64,000 nucleotides of DNA from Modicisalibacter radicis (GTDB lineage Bacteria > Pseudomonadota > Gammaproteobacteria > Pseudomonadales > Halomonadaceae). The DNA lies in contig NZ_CAAHFN010000087.1 of assembly GCF_900961225.1 (NCBI RefSeq), forward strand, positions 124,001 through 188,000, in the 5' to 3' direction. The notes below the pieces were generated by a model. It was not told the origin of the DNA and did not search any database. It saw only the letters and a list, made by a program, of their open reading frames with translations. Numbering within the stretch: position 1 is the first letter of the stretch; each line of letters begins with the position of its first letter. Positions 63,650-64,000 of the stretch are shown here, one piece after another. The position numbers and the translations under genes are program-made.

Positions 63650-64000
63650 ATGGTGTATGAAAATGGTGGAGTGTTGGAAAGCCTGTTTAAGGGGGCTACC
63701 TCCCATGCGTTAATGATACTTGATGATCGAGGTGTCATTTGCTTAGGGACGCAAGGTGTCTGGGAGTTGCTGGGGGTGTCCGAAGGCTACGCGGTAGGTA
63801 GGAGTTTCTATGATGTCGTGACCAACCCCGCCAGTCTAGAAGGGGGGGAGAGTCGTGAAATTCTCGAGATCGCTCGTAAAAAAGGCATGGCCGTCGAGGG
63901 GGAGATTCTTTGGAGCAGTTTCGAGGAAGAAGGTTTTTGTATAAGTGTTAATGTTGAGTATGTAAATGTTGCTGGGGAAGGCGGTAAGGGGTTTATAGTT
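63650..64000 (+). CDS. PAS-domain protein, 5' part only
   Basis: 117 codons, cut by the window edge. Starts MVYENGGVLESLFKGATSHALMILDDRGVICLG (shown partly), with WELLGVSEGYAVGRSFYDVV, a typical PAS fold, so probably a sensor (histidine kinase or c-di-GMP enzyme). GGGGAAGG lies just upstream. Base composition is far lower in GC than the rest of the window, suggesting transfer along with the IS remnant. Confidence 0.75.
   Translation, partial: MVYENGGVLESLFKGATSHALMILDDRGVICLGTQGVWELLGVSEGYAVGRSFYDVVTNPASLEGGESREILEIARKKGMAVEGEILWSSFEEEGFCISVNVEYVNVAGEGGKGFIV

Noticed and set aside
1..64000. CRISPR arrays, tRNA or rRNA genes, prophage
   Set aside because: No evenly spaced direct repeats, cloverleaf with anticodon arm (other than tmRNA) or phage genes were recognised by eye.

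Overview
The window is GC-rich, gene-dense chromosomal DNA of a gammaproteobacterium, most likely a halophile of the Halomonadaceae. This rests on the gene orders argH-lptM-lysA-dapF-DUF484-xerC and fur/bamE-rnfH-ratA-smpB-ssrA, a Pseudomonas-like Fur, a tmRNA tag of ANDENYAQGALAA and a TRAP transporter fragment. Nearly all of it is core genome. The exceptions are about 61.4-62.1 kb (decaying sugar-acid genes) and 63.1-64.0 kb (low GC, a decayed IS3-type transposase and a truncated PAS protein). No rRNA, tRNA or CRISPR array was seen.

Layout. 0-3.7 kb: TRAP small permease fragment, an EEP-family phosphohydrolase, dsbA, engB (yihA) and a HAD phosphatase. 3.7-6.5 kb: arsenic operon arsR-arsC-arsH-arsB, with ATGA overlaps between the first three genes. 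7.1-12.5 kb: lysine/arginine/chromosome-resolution operon on the minus strand. 12.8-17.3 kb: hemC-hemD-hemX-hemY, closed by a strong terminator. 17.3-21.6 kb: single-chain dihydroxyacetone kinase and a large MscS channel. 22-26.7 kb: small CxxC proteins, folM-like reductase, fur, bamE, rnfH, ratA, smpB and tmRNA. 26.8-27.0 kb: an unannotated minus-strand RNA with eight evenly spaced GGA motifs, most in hairpin loops, and its own terminator; I read it as a CsrB/RsmZ-type decoy RNA for CsrA/RsmA. 27-32.3 kb: SMP-30 protein, RmlD-like protein, plsC, and fabA-fabB (unsaturated fatty acid synthesis). 32.5-34.3 kb: a GGDEF-EAL protein.

34.4-41.4 kb: a seven-gene minus-strand operon with a MerR regulator, DNA photolyase, NTF2-like protein, SDR, FAD amine-oxidase-like protein, DUF1365 and a cyclopropane-fatty-acid-synthase-like methyltransferase. 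Together these look like a light or singlet-oxygen response that repairs DNA and modifies unsaturated membrane lipids. 41.9-53.6 kb: a TIGR01777 epimerase, rapA, an Lgt-like/TlpA fusion, an Asd/YliI-like dehydrogenase, a VOC protein, a RibD-like reductase, an ATP-grasp ligase next to a CocE/NonD hydrolase, and small proteins. 53.9-60.4 kb: a CPA1 antiporter convergent with a compact ABC importer operon whose last two genes are a metallo-beta-lactamase-fold hydrolase and a histidine phosphatase. 60.6-62.9 kb: a frameshifted hyi/otnI gene, an otnK remnant, a dispersed intergenic repeat (second copy near 2.7 kb) and a Crp/Fnr-family regulator.

The findings I rate highest are the GGA-rich RNA with a nearby GacA/UvrY-like box, the photolyase/lipid operon with its cobalamin-site-less MerR regulator, the dispersed palindromic repeat and the decaying otn-type locus.
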